Assembly: GCF_020379485.1 (NCBI RefSeq)
Contig: NC_063450.1
Location: forward strand, 26,512,137 to 26,576,136
Source: Brassica napus
Lineage: Eukaryota; Streptophyta; Magnoliopsida; Brassicales; Brassicaceae
DNA length: 64,000 nt
Direction of reading: 5' to 3'
Position 1 is the stretch's first letter, and each line of letters begins with the position of its first letter. This document shows, piece after piece, positions 46,325-57,353 of this stretch. Both the position numbers and the translations under genes were made by a program. The notes under the pieces are model-generated. The model had not been told where the DNA came from and did no database searches. It saw nothing but the letters and a program-made list of their open reading frames with translations.

Positions 46325-47769
46325 TGTTGGGGTCAAAATCGGTCACGACGGAATCAATGTCTGAAAGTCCGTAAAGATCGGCATGAACGTTTTCACGAAA
46401 AATAAACCTTCGGAAAAGATTTATTCTTACGAAGAGCCCTGCGGAACAAACACAAGACATCGGAGAAAAGCCCGAATAAGGTCGCACGGTCGATACGTAG
46501 AGACCGAGCACACATCTCGCTCGGTCGCTACGTAGCGACCGAGCGTCCGTCCCGCTCGGTCGCTACGTAGTGACCGAGCTCGAGCCAAGCTGGGTCGCTA
46601 CGTAGCGACCGAGCGTCCGTCTCGCTCGGTCGCTACGTAGTGACCAAGCGTCCGTCTCGCTTAGCGACTGAGCGTCCGTCTCCCTCGGTCGTAGCGACCG
46701 AGCGTCCGTCCCGCTCGGTCGCTATGTAGCGAACGAGCGTGCGTTCCGTTCGGTCGCTACGTAGCGACCGAGCTCTTCCGAAACATCGATACGACACGAA
46801 TCCATGCATTCTCGTCTACCCTTCGATGTTGTCTCCCGAAGACCGTAGCGAACTCATTTCATGTTTTCCGCCATTCGAAGCATCAATCAAACTTTACGAT
46901 AAAAGCCGCGGAAAGTTCGTTTTTATCGAAAGAAGTCGTAATAAACGCTTCAAGTCGAAAGACGGCCCAAAGGGACCTAAGGCATGAATCGAAGCCCACC
47001 TTACGATTTCTTAACCAGCAGCCTGTAAACCGTGGGACGGTTTACGCTTGGTTCGCAAGGAAAGATAAATGTCAAGTTTCCGCAGATAAATACGAAATTT
47101 TGAAGATAATTACGAAGATCGGGAAAAATGGAATATCTCAATTTTTAGGCTATGAAGGCTTAAGGGCAGAAGGGGAAAAGCGTAAACCGACCTAGGAGCG
47201 AGTATATAAGGAGTCCTAGGCAAGAGGCATGAAGGACAACTTTTTAGACTCAGAACTCTCGGGACTTAGAAACTCTGAGGCATTATTCTCGACATGCTCT
47301 GTTTCCATGACTAGCACCCGATTACCAGACGAACGTGCACAAGCAGTTCGATCTCTTTGTTCACTCTTGAACTACGTTCAGCTTGATCCTCGAAAGGGGT
47401 ACGTAGACAGCCTTTCATAAGGTTCAGTCCGAAATCAATCAAAACCCTTTTCTGTATTTTCTTCGTCTTTGTTATCGAACTACGAGTAAACTAGGTTTGA
47501 GCTTTTAGGCCGCTAGAACTAGGTAACTCCCTGACAGCCTTTGCGGCCAAAGCTTTTATGATCTCTTGTAATGATCGCAACGCTCTCACGCGGACTCGAA
47601 ATAAGATCTATTATTTTCTCTAAACTCGTTTGTTATCTTTTCATGATTTCCGCATATATTTGGTCACTTGCCGTTGGCTCTCGCAGAGATCCGGGACCTC
47701 TGGGAAATTGGGGTTTTCCTAGTTTCCTAATTTAAACGTAAATCGACAGTGCAAATTTTGGTTCCCACA
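46325..47769 (+). mobile_element. Solo LTR with palindromic repeats
   Basis: 1445 bases starting TGTTGGGGTC and ending GGTTCCCACA, flanked by TTCAT on both sides (46320-46324 and 47770-47774). The uninterrupted site is visible in the other LTRs at 18679 and about 40224, which proves the limits. No internal coding region or second LTR is present, so this is a solo LTR left by recombination. A TATA box (TATATAAG) lies at 47203-47210. Confidence 0.9.
46481..46776. repeat. Array of 26-bp palindromes inside the solo LTR
   Basis: About eight or nine degenerate units of 30-36 bases based on the palindrome core CGGTCGCTACGTAGCGACCG, separated by GAGCGTCCGTC-type spacers. The unit at 46519-46544 is a perfect 26-base palindrome. 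Each contains TACGTA at the centre. Confidence 0.9.
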
Positions 47770-49316
47770 TTCATGATAAAGAAGGCACATGATCTAGTCA
47801 GATCATGTATAAGGTAACCAATTTTATAATTACTTTCCAGTTCATGTTTCTGTCTCTTGTGGTGCGGTTAAGGCCAAGTATGGCACGCCCATTTAAGACC
47901 ATTTGTGATGTAAACTAAGGATCCAGGACCCTGAGAGAAGGGCGGATCTTAGTTGATCTAACTCATCCGTGTGGGATGGGAGTTAGAGGCCAATCATTGG
48001 ATAGTTATCATCATGGTGTGTGTTGGTTCTGATCATGGTGTGAATCAATGATCCGACTCATGGAGAAGACACATGGGGGTCCTAGTACATGAGAAACCAT
48101 GTTCAGTGCAAGGTCAAATTCGTTTGGAACCGGCAGCAAGCCGTGGAGGTGAGTAAGGCCAGTACTAAGTGGCATGGACCACAAGTATGGGGCCGGGTGT
48201 GTTTATCCAAGGAAGGCCGTGTGTTATCTGGTCTTGGGCAAGGATGGACGGCCTGATCCATAGGTGATGGATCAAGGTGTCTGATCAGATTGATCAAAGG
48301 ATGTACCGGTTGTGAGAGCAAGATTGATCGGGTTCATTGGAACATGGTTCCATGGCCGGTTAGTTAAGTGTGAAGACTCATCAGTTCTGAGTCATGTGGG
48401 GAGGTTGGTTGATTGACTTAGGATCTGATGGGCATTATTAGTCCATAAGAGGACTTGGCTCCAGGGGAGCATACGCTTAAGACATGGAGGCACTGAACTA
48501 AGGCCTTAGGCCGGTTGAGGGATGAAGTCTTTGGCTTAGCCGGGCTGTTCATGATCAGGATCCATATGATCCGGGTCGATTCATTGGATTCTGATTATGG
48601 GAATCTCTTAGTTGAGATTTATCATGAGTTTTCATGAATTTTAATTAATTTTTGGAGCATGTTTGATTGAGGTCGTTTTTGTAGCTGAAGACTTCCCAAA
48701 GGTGCTTGGTCTGTGGGGATGGTTGGATTAATGACTAAGTACCAAATGGAAGAGTTTATGCAGGTATAAGAGAGCTGTACGAGTAGAAGGGGAGCTGGTC
48801 GAAGCTACCTCGAAGCTCTATCTGCTGGAAGAGAGTAGATGAAACCTCAAGTGAAGTGGTTCAGCTCATCTAACTGAATGAGCTAACTAAACAGCTAAGT
48901 CAGCTGGAACAATGAGCTAACAAGCTCCGTGGATATGGTAAAGGTACGATCTAGCAATGTTGCATAGATCTAGATAAAATGGTTAGGGAAATGGAACCTC
49001 GGGTTTGTATGACTTGATTTGGGTTCAGGATCAACGTTAGAGCTAGATGGTAGTTGAGTATACTAACCATTAGCTGAGGTGATTCGACCAGACAAGTATT
49101 ATATTGATTTTAGACCAATGGTTAAGTAGATATTATTCTGTTGTGCATAAATTGAAATGATCTAAGCTAAGGAATGACTAAGGCTAAGGTCTAGTTAGCC
49201 TCGCCTTATGGGCGACATTGTAATAAAGCGCGAAATTTTGAGAGGTTCGGACATTGTATGGACCGAGCGACGTGAGGTATCGACCGCGGCTTAGGCAGTC
49301 GGGTCGGGGCCTTACA
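47770..49316 (+). repeat. Gypsy 3' LTR, right piece
   Basis: Matches 18679-20234 of the 5' LTR to its end at GGGGCCTTACA, with noticeably more differences than between the two duplication copies. Confidence 0.85.
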
Positions 49317-49950
49317 AGAACTCCAAAAAGCTCCACAGGATATGACTTCGAGTTTATAACTCTGTTGAGCTCATGAGACTCGGATCGAAACCAGACGTTA
49401 GAGAGGGAGAGGTTGACTGCTGATGTCGCACCTCTCGGAGTGCTAATGCTTCCGCTAGAAGTGTTGACTTCACGTGGGTGGTGCAGGTAGAATCTTTAAC
49501 TTTAAACGTAGTCTGGTCTTGAGCAAGGGTCCAGCCCAATCCCGCCTTTTGTGTGTCCCGACTCCACGATGCATTTGAGTTGCAGACTATTGTTCTTCAT
49601 GGCGTAGCTAGGGTAGGTGTAAAGGGGATTTTGTGTGTGACCCAGCGAGTGCTACCTTCCACTTGCACTGCATACTGTTCCTTTGCTCATGTGATTTTGA
49701 AGCTTTCGAAGATGATTTTGTTGCGAGCAGTCCATATGTGCCAGAAAATCCAAGAGATTGTGTCGTCAGTCTGGCCGGTCGGGGGCAGACAGACATTCAT
49801 TTTGTCTGCACCAGCGCTTGATGTATAGATGAGAAGCTGCTAGCATTTACATGTGCCTTTAGTGGAACAGATTTCAGACCTGCATTGCGAAAGGACATTG
49901 GAAGAACAGATGAAGTGCTGTTTTTGTACCTCCACAGTGAGGACATGATT
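49317..49950 (-). mobile_element. LINE-1: RNase H domain start and end of zinc-finger region
   Basis: On the minus strand, ALALREVRHQQ and LLAEALALRE-type sequence (about 49354-49539) is the beginning of the RNase H-like domain that continues at 38782-38968 across the gypsy insertion. To the right, PHCGGTKTALHLFFQCPFA (about 49874-49940) is the zf-RVT motif found between reverse transcriptase and RNase H in plant LINEs. Several stops and frame changes make it non-functional. Confidence 0.75.
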
Positions 49951-51113
49951 TGGGTTTTGGAGATAAGTGATTATTTTGGAGCATTTTGGAGATATTTGGA
50001 GCAAGCACCCGAGATGACCATCGAGATCGACAATCGGTCAATATTGGAGAGCTAGAATCGATCGATACGCAAGTCATGGTATCGATCGATAGCGAAGCGT
50101 GCAGAAGCCCGTTTGGTCACAGCCGACTTGAAGCCCAAGATTTCACTATTTTACAAGATTGCCCCTGACGTGTTTTACCCTAATTATATAAGCTTTGCCG
50201 CCATGTTAGAGGCAAAGTTTTCTTTCTTTGTGTTTCATTGTTTTATTGATAGATAGGAGAGAAGATTCAAAGTTATAATTTGTGATTGGAACTCCATTGA
50301 TATTTATCTTATTTATTCTATGAAGTTTTTATACCTAACTATTGTTATGAATTGATTAGCCATATCTGAGTAGTTCTCTTGTTAGATTTTAGGGTTTAAA
50401 TAGGTTAGGAGAGATTAGCCCCAACTATAGATTGCTGAGTTGTGATAATCATCTTTAGAATTATTCATTAATGTCTGTGTCTAGATTAACTACCTAGAAC
50501 TTTCCCTAAGATTGATTGATAAAATCCATGGCTAATTATCATCCTGAAAACATTCTAATTGAACTTTGTTTCTTGCTATGAGCAAGGCGAGAGCTGATCT
50601 AGTGAGCTTAGTAATCATTCATTCAACATGTGCATAAAGCTTGACTAGAGCGCATCGATCGATATCATACTTCAATAATCGATCGACGGTGCAAAAGGTG
50701 TACCGATCGACACTTTCTATAGATTAATATAACGAAAGTTGAGATCATAGATCTAGTTAATAGTCAACAAGTCAATGCTCACAAAGGCCGAAAGACTTGT
50801 TGATCAAATAGTTGAGCTTTACATTATCATGCATGCAACTCATTAGGCATCTATAGGATTATAATTCCAACTTTCCTGAATAAAAACCTTAAGTCTAGCT
50901 ATTTCTTTTCTAAGCACCAAAACTTGCTATTAAATACTTGTTCAATATAAAACTGCAATTACTTTCAAAACTCTTAAAACCATCTTGCTTAACAAATCAT
51001 ATTAGAATCTCTAGGTTCCCTAGCTCCCTGTGAATTTGATTCCTAAGTATTACAACTCAACCTCTTATTTGAGAGAGTATAAATCACTCCTTAGGGTAAT
51101 TTGAGTGGTATCA
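49951..51113 (+). mobile_element. 5'-truncated Athila-type solo LTR inserted in LINE-1
   Basis: Similar to the LTRs at 52428-53711 and 56217-57353: shares the TTTTGGAGAT-rich start, the ATCGATCGATA-type motifs, CTCCCTGTGAATTTGATTCC, and the end GGTAATTTGAGTGGTATCA. About the first 100 bases of the LTR are missing. A TATA box (TATATAAG) is at 50185-50192. LINE sequence is found on both sides. The left edge is approximate. Confidence 0.65.
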
Positions 51114-52427
51114 GTACCATTTGAAGCTAGGATCCGCCGGGGTTGGTATCGCTCTCGAGGGCCTGTCATTTATGAACGCATGATAGCCTGATCTGACACT
51201 GTAAACACCAGATTTCGTTCGTTGCCAAGCGAAGGAGTCTTCTGCGTTTAGACGGCTTGGTTGGATCAAGTAAATGAGATGTGCAGTCTCGGGGAACAGG
51301 AGTTCAACTTGTTGCTTATTCCATAAAATAGATACTCTGGTTAGCAAGTAAGAAACCACGAGATCACTTTGAAATTCCATTGTTGGGCCGTAGGGGATGA
51401 TATGTTCTGAAGAAGAGATCCATGAGTCCTTCCATGTATGTGTAGTTTCACCATTGCCTATCACTTTACATAGTTGCTTTTAATGAAGGTCACTGCATGC
51501 AAGCAGACTTCGCCAGCCATGGGAAGCAGTCGTTGAACATATCGTAGTTAGAAAGGGCAAGCTATGATAGTATGTGTCGAAAAGAACACACGCAAGAAAA
51601 CAATCCGGGTTGTGCACCAGTCGCCATGCAAGATTTCCGAGCATGGTTACATTGAAGACGTGAATGTAACGGAGGCCTAAACCCCATCCTCCTTACACAA
51701 TAATAAGGAATCCCAAGCCACCCAACAGATTTTTTGGTCGAAGTTTGAGTCCTACCAAAATCGAGTCAAAGTGGATTGAATCATATTACATAAGCTTCTG
51801 GGCAGCAAGAAACATGACATGGAGTATGTCAACGTTGCCGTCAAGACTGCCTTGAGCATCGTAAGCTTCCTGGCTGAAGAGAGACACCGAGAGGACCAAG
51901 ACACTGCCTCTTTCTTAACCCGATCGACAATGGCAGAGAACAAATCACGCTTCTTTCTTGTAAATATCTTTGGAAGTCCTAAATACTTTCCAACACCTCC
52001 CTCTTTGGTGATACCAAGGCTTTGTTTCACTAAAAGTCAAGTGGCCTATGGTGTTTTAACCGAGAGGGAGATGGAGGATTTGTCGCCGTTGATTGATTGT
52101 CCTGAAGCTGAGCCATAGTCTTGTAGGATGGAGTTTAGTACTGAGCAGCTTTGGTGGGTTGCGTTGATGAAGAACATGGTTTCGTCTGCAAAGAGAAGGT
52201 GGTTGATCCTCGGTGCTTGTCGCGTCACCTTGATGCCTGTCATCTCACCGCTTTCTTGCGTTTCCCGGCACAGCCCGTATAAGACTTGTCCGTAGAGAAT
52301 GAAGATGTAGGGTGAGAGCAAATCTCCTTGTCTAATACCTCTGTGTAGTGTTACTTTCCCCAAGGCTTAGTCATTAATCAAATAGGAGTAGGAAACCGTA
52401 GAGACGCACTGCAAGATCCAATGATTC
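51114..52427 (-). mobile_element. LINE-1: C-terminal reverse transcriptase and zf-RVT region
   Basis: Minus-strand frames read, from right to left: RGIRQGDLLSPYIFILYGQV (RT motif B region), NHLLFADETMFF (catalytic motif C, where the usual second aspartate is glutamate), YLGLPKIFTRKKRDLF and SSARKLTMLKAVL (RT C-terminus), then IGNGETTHTWKDSWI (start of the zf-RVT linker). Stops interrupt the frame. At 52427 the Athila-type element is inserted, and the N-terminal RT half is found at 57354 onward. Confidence 0.85.
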
Positions 52428-53711
52428 TGATATACCATGTATTTTACCTACTTTTAGCCATGGTATATATGTGTTTTTAAATATATTATAGTTGTTTTTG
52501 ATTCTTTTTAGTATGTTTTCAGGTTTTGGACTGATTTGGAGAAAAGTGATGATTTTGGTGTATTTTGGAGATAAAATGATAAAGACCCGTAGCTGACCAT
52601 CGAACAGCCTAGTGATCGATGATTGAAGATGACAATCGATCGGCACACACACTATGTTGTCGATCGACATCGAAGCGCGCAAAGGCCAAATTTGGTTCCA
52701 GCCGACTTTAAGCCCAAGTCCTACATGAATTACCAGATAACCCCTGACGAGTTTTAACCTAATATTTATGTGCTCTGCCATTAATCTAGGCAAAACACAC
52801 TTTCATACTTTCATACTTTCACACAGAAAAATACTTAGAGTCTTAGGTTTGGAGAGAAGATCCAAGAGCTCATTCAGAGATTTGTGATTGGAACTCCAAG
52901 TTTTTCTACTCTTATATATTTATGTAGTTTTCATATTTCTTTGTTATGAATTGCTTAGCTATGTCTGAGTAGTTCTCTTTGCTAAATTTAGGGTTCAGAT
53001 ATCCATGAGGGATTAGCCCAAAATATAGAATTGCTAAGTATTAGGATATCCATCAATTAAACTGTTCTTAATGCATGTGTTCTAAAATAGCTAACTGGGA
53101 CCTTGTCTATAGATATTAAGGCGCAAGCGGACGCTTGGTTCTCTGTCTGAATTAGTTTACATTGTGATAGGGTTGCAAGAAACAAGCGGAGGCTGATTTA
53201 GTTAAGCCTAGTGAACAAGTCATACCCGCATGTAAAGCTTCATGGAAGGTACGTCGATCGACAACTCAGTAGTCGTATCGATCGATGGGCTGAAAGGTGT
53301 ATCGATCGACAATCCTTAATTGGTATCGATCAACACTTTCTCAAGACCAACAAGCGACAACTGAGGTCTTAGATAGTCTAAAAATACAGAAGTTGATCGA
53401 CTATTCTTACTGTTTGAGTTCTAGAATATCCAATATATGCTTAGTATCTATATCTCTATAATCTTGATTGTCTGAATAGAAACCCTAAGTCTAACGCCTT
53501 TCATATTTGTCTTAAAACCCCAATCAATCAACCGAAAAATTACTTGTTCACCACTGCTATTTAAATTAAACTTGTTTGCATAGCTTAACCACATAACGTC
53601 TAGATCTTTTGTGTTCCTTAGCTCCCCGTGAATTCGATTCCTAAGTACTGGAAGTCGACGTCTTATTTAAGAGAGTAAAAATCACTCCTCAGGGTAATTT
53701 GAGTGATATCA
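52428..53711 (+). repeat. Athila-type 5' LTR
   Basis: Starts TGATATACC and ends GAGTGATATCA. Several copies of an ATCGATCGAC-type motif occur at about 52610-52680 and 53245-53335. Confidence 0.8.
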
Positions 53712-54065
53712 AATTTGGTGCTGTTGCTAGGGAGCTTCGATCGCCATTAGATCATATTTAGTTAGGTATAGTCTAGGTTTTTGTACTTGCAAAAACTGAT
53801 AAGTTTTTTTTTTTGTCTTTTCAGGTGCATGTCCAGCAGTACCGGAAGCAACAAGGAACAAACACTTCTTTTTTTAGATCCTGCACGTTTAGAATGCTCA
53901 ATCCACAAGGAAAAACGCACCGCATCGATCGACAACAACATCAGTTTGTCGACCGACACTCGCCTTCCACCGTAGACCGAGACTACTTTTCCGTCGACTG
54001 CCTCTACCCACCCGACATCGATGGACATTCCACATCGTACATCGACCAATACTGAGCCGTGAGAC

Positions 54066-55831
54066 ATGGTTGCGTCTATAGTTCTAATTGAGGACGCGAC
54101 TGCAAACCTGAATGACCAGGAGGGTCGTCTGCGTAATCCAGCAGGTCAGAAGATAGATGATCAGGGGGTTGTAATCCATGATACTGATGCTGATATTGCA
54201 GCTGCTCAAGCTGTTGACGAGGCTGCTAGACCGAGGACATTAGCTGATTACAACATGCCAGATCAGTAATACGATAACATATATGCCATCCGTCCTCCAG
54301 CCATTCAGAGGCAAGACATTGAGCTGAAGGCTCAGTATTTCACACTCGTGGGACAGACACCCTTCTGTGGGTTATCACATGAGCATCCTATGGACCATAT
54401 GGAAAGGTTCGAGGATCTAGTGTCTGCTATTAAAGCCAATGGAGTCCCTGAGGACTACATCTTGTGCAAGCTCTTCAAGTACTCACTTGCTGGAGAAGCT
54501 TTGCACTGACTTAAGCAGTTACAGCCAGGATCTCTTACATCCTGGGCCGACATCAAAAACGCATTCCTGCGAAATTTCTTTGATGAGGAACGCGCTGAAG
54601 AGTTGAGGAGCAAGATTGCTACATTCACACAGGAGCCTACAGAGTCATTCAGAAGCTCCTGGATCAGATGTAAGTCATATCATAGAGACTGCCCACACCA
54701 TGGATTCAATGAAGTGCAAATGCTCAGCATTTTCTTCAGAGGCATCACACTGGCATATCAGATGGCTCTCAACTCAGCTAGTGATGGAAACTTCAACATT
54801 AGGAATCCAGTAGAGGCTGTGAGACTTATTGAGAACTTGGCATCCAACAACAGCACCAAGAACATTGATTTTGAGATAGAAAAATCGGCCACTACCCTAG
54901 AAAAGGAGCAGCTGGACAATGTTAAGGCTAAGCTGGATAGTGTTCACAAGCTTTTTAAGAAGCAAGTTAACTTTGCAGAGGATTTAGAGGTTGTAGATGT
55001 CGACAGTGACATAGATGGAGAGGAGGATGTGAACTTCGTTAGTGGTTCAGGCTTTCAGAATCAGAGGTCTGGAAATCAGAGTGGATACAGAAACTCTTTT
55101 GGCAATGAACAGAGGAGTGGATACAACCAGAGTTCACAGCACCAAAAACTCTTTAGCAGCAACATATCAGATTGCTCTCAACTCAGCCAGTAATGGAAAC
55201 TTCAACACTAGGAATCCAGAAGAGGCTGTGAGACTTATTGAGAACTTGGCATCCAGCAACAACACCAAGAACACTGATTTTGAGAGAAAAAAATCGGCCA
55301 CTACCCTAGGAAAGGAGCAGCTGAACGATGTTAAGGCTAAGCTGGATAGTGTTGACAAGCTTCTTAAGAAGCAAATCAACTTTGCAGAGGATGTAGAGGT
55401 TGTAGATGTCGACAGTGACATATATGGAGAGGAGGATGTGAACTTCGTTAGTGGTTCAGGCTTTCAGAATCAGAGGTCTGGAAATCAGAGTGGATACAGA
55501 AACTCTTTTGGCAATGGACAGAGGAGTGGATACAACCAGAGTTCACAGTACCAAAAACTCTTCAGCAGCAACTACAACAATAGCAACAAAGCTTATGGAA
55601 ATTCTTTCTACCAGAATCAACCACCACAGACTCGAGAGAGCAAGATATAATTTATGCCTTGAGGGTCAGCAAAAGTTGATGGTGAATTTCAATGGAAAGA
55701 TAGATGTTGTCTACACAGAGCTGAACTCAAAATTTGAGTCTTTGAACAACCATGTGAGGAAGTTGGAGACACAAGTGGTTCAGACAGGAGAGACTATTAA
55801 GAGGCAGGAGACCTTCATCAAGGGTAAATGA
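54066..55831 (+). pseudogene. Athila-type gag, broken
   Basis: From 54066 the frame encodes an acidic N-terminus and, after a stop at 54267, the conserved gag core (YFTLVGQTPFCGLSHEHPMD, KYSLAGEAL, DIKNAFLRNFFDEERAEELR, TQEPTESFRSSWIRCKSY). A second stop replaces the tryptophan after ALH at about 54508. Then EAVRLIENLAS and an asparagine/glutamine/glycine-rich tail follow. A 409-bp tandem duplication (54754-55162 and 55163-55571) repeats part of this and shifts the frame by one; a further frame change occurs near 55630 before LEGQQKLMVNFNGKID. No zinc knuckle or pol is seen downstream. Confidence 0.85.
54754..55571 (+). repeat. 409-bp tandem duplication inside gag
   Basis: Units 54754-55162 and 55163-55571. 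Both start CATATCAGA and end AGCAGCAAC. The units have diverged at multiple sites. 409 is not a multiple of three, so the duplication itself creates a frameshift. Confidence 0.85.
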
Positions 55832-56036
55832 GATGAATCACTGAAGCACCACGTGAATGCCATCATAGATGATGATTTCTGGCAACTGGTAAAGGAGGAG
55901 AAGCTTCAGGAAGGAGACTTCCAAGTCAAAAGCTCCATGAGTTTCAGCGATTTACACTAGTTTCGACCGACACCAAGAAATGAACATCTACCGATGGAGA
56001 CAGACGAGGATCGATCGATATCAGCTACCCCACATC

Positions 56037-56222
56037 GATCGCCAGAGGAAGTACGTCATGTGCAATAGTAAGGATTCTAACTCACGAGGAGATCGCAGCT
56101 AAACACCCTCATCCACCCAAACCCTTACCGATCGCCAGAGGAAGTTGCATCATGTGCAATAGTAAGGATTCTAACTCACGAGGAGTTCGCAGCTAAACAC
56201 TCTCATCCACCCAAACCCTTAC
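56037..56222 (+). repeat. 93-bp tandem duplication before the Athila 3' LTR
   Basis: Units 56037-56129 and 56130-56222, both starting GATCGCCAGAGGAAGT and containing GTAAGGATTCTAACTCACGA and CATCCACCCAAACCCTTACC. Confidence 0.8.
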
Positions 56223-57353
56223 CCACTTTTAGCCATGGTATATATGTGTTTTTAAATAAATTATAGTTGTTTTGGAGTCTTTTTAGTATGTTTTCAGGTT
56301 TTGGAGTGATTTGGAGGAAAGTGGTGATTTTGGTGCATTTTGGAGATAAAATGATAAAGACCCGTAGCTGACCATCGAACAACCTAGTGATCGACGATTG
56401 AAGATGATAATTGATCGACAGACACATTTTGTTGTCGATCGACAACGAAGCGCGCAAAGGCCAGATTTGGTTCAAGCCGACTTTAAGCCCAAGTCCTACA
56501 AGAATTATCAGATAACCTCTGACGAGTTTTAAACTAATATTTATGTGCTATGCCATTAATCTAGGCAAAACACGCTTTCATACTTTCATACAGAAAAATA
56601 CTTAGAGCCTTAGGTTTGGAGAGAAGATCCAAGAGCTCATTCAGAGATTTGTGATTGGAACTCCAAGTTTTTCTACTCTTATCTATTTATGCAGTTTTCA
56701 TATTTCTTTATTATGAATTGCTTAGCTATGTCCGAGTAGTTCTCTTTGTTAGATTTAGGGTTCAGATATTCATGAGGGATTAGCCCAAAATATAGAATGG
56801 CTAAGTATTAGGATATCCATCAATTAAGCTGTTCTTAATGCATGTGTTCTAGAATAGCTAACTGGGACCTTGTCTATAGATATTAAGGCGCAAGTAGAAG
56901 CTTGGTTCTCTGTTTGAATCAGTTTACATTGTGATAGGATTTCTAGAAACAAGCGGAAGCCGATTTAGTTAAGCCTAGTGAACAAGTTAGTTGAGGTCTT
57001 AGATCCGGCAATAGATAGTCTAAGAACACGGAAGTTGATCGACTATTCTTACTGTTTGAGTTCTAGAATATCCAATATATGGTTAGTATCTATATCTGTA
57101 TAATACTTATTGTCTGAATAGAAACCCTAAGTGTAACGCATTTCATATTTGTCTTAAAACCCGAATCAATCAACCGAACAATTACTTGTTCACCACTTCT
57201 ATTTTAATTAAACATGTTTGCCTAGCTTAACCACATACCTTCTAGATCTTTTATTTGCCTTAGCTCCCCGTGAATTTGATCCCTAAGTACTGCAACTCAA
57301 CCTCTTATTTGAGAGAGTACAAATCACTCCTTAGAGTAATTTAAGTGATATCA
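56217..57353 (+). repeat. Athila-type 3' LTR
   Basis: Matches the 5' LTR from CACTTTTAGCCATGGTATAT onward and ends TTAAGTGATATCA. The first ~20 bases of the LTR are missing, and a stretch of ATCGATCGAC motifs present in the 5' LTR (near 53245-53335) is deleted here (about 56990). Confidence 0.75.

Larger units (their letters stand above)
38969..49316 (+). mobile_element. Ty3/gypsy LTR retrotransposon with both ends and nested insertions, copy 2
   Basis: 5' LTR 38969-41778, interior 41779-42910, and 3' LTR in three pieces: 42911-43322, about 45431-46324 and 47770-49316. It ends GGGGCCTTACA and is followed by AGAAC (49317-49321), the same five bases that precede the 5' LTR (38964-38968), giving a target duplication. 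The interior is only ~1.1 kb and lacks even the protease remnant seen in copy 1. The 3' LTR carries an Athila-type insertion and a solo LTR. Confidence 0.88.
52428..57353 (+). mobile_element. Athila-type retrotransposon with gag only, inserted in LINE-1 RT
   Basis: 5' LTR 52428-53711, interior 53712-56216, 3' LTR about 56217-57353. The flanks GATTC (52423-52427) and GAGTC (57354-57358) are a target duplication with one mismatch, and the LINE reading frame resumes across the element (QCVSTVSYSYLIN on the left side). After the 5' LTR, TTTGGTGCTGTTGCTAGGGA resembles the Athila primer-binding region. No protease, reverse transcriptase or integrase is present, so it is a non-autonomous deletion derivative. 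Confidence 0.85.

Noticed and set aside
46500..46776. Palindromic array considered as a CRISPR-like array or origin
   Set aside because: Units are degenerate, have no unique spacers of constant length, and lie inside a plant LTR with clear target duplication.
46739..46987. 82-codon plus-strand frame in the solo LTR
   Set aside because: Lies within the palindrome-bearing LTR; LTRs are not expected to code and the frame begins in the repeat array.
49986..50168. 60-codon plus-strand frame rich in ATCGATCGATA-derived residues
   Set aside because: It falls in a truncated Athila-type LTR and reflects the repeated motif rather than a protein.
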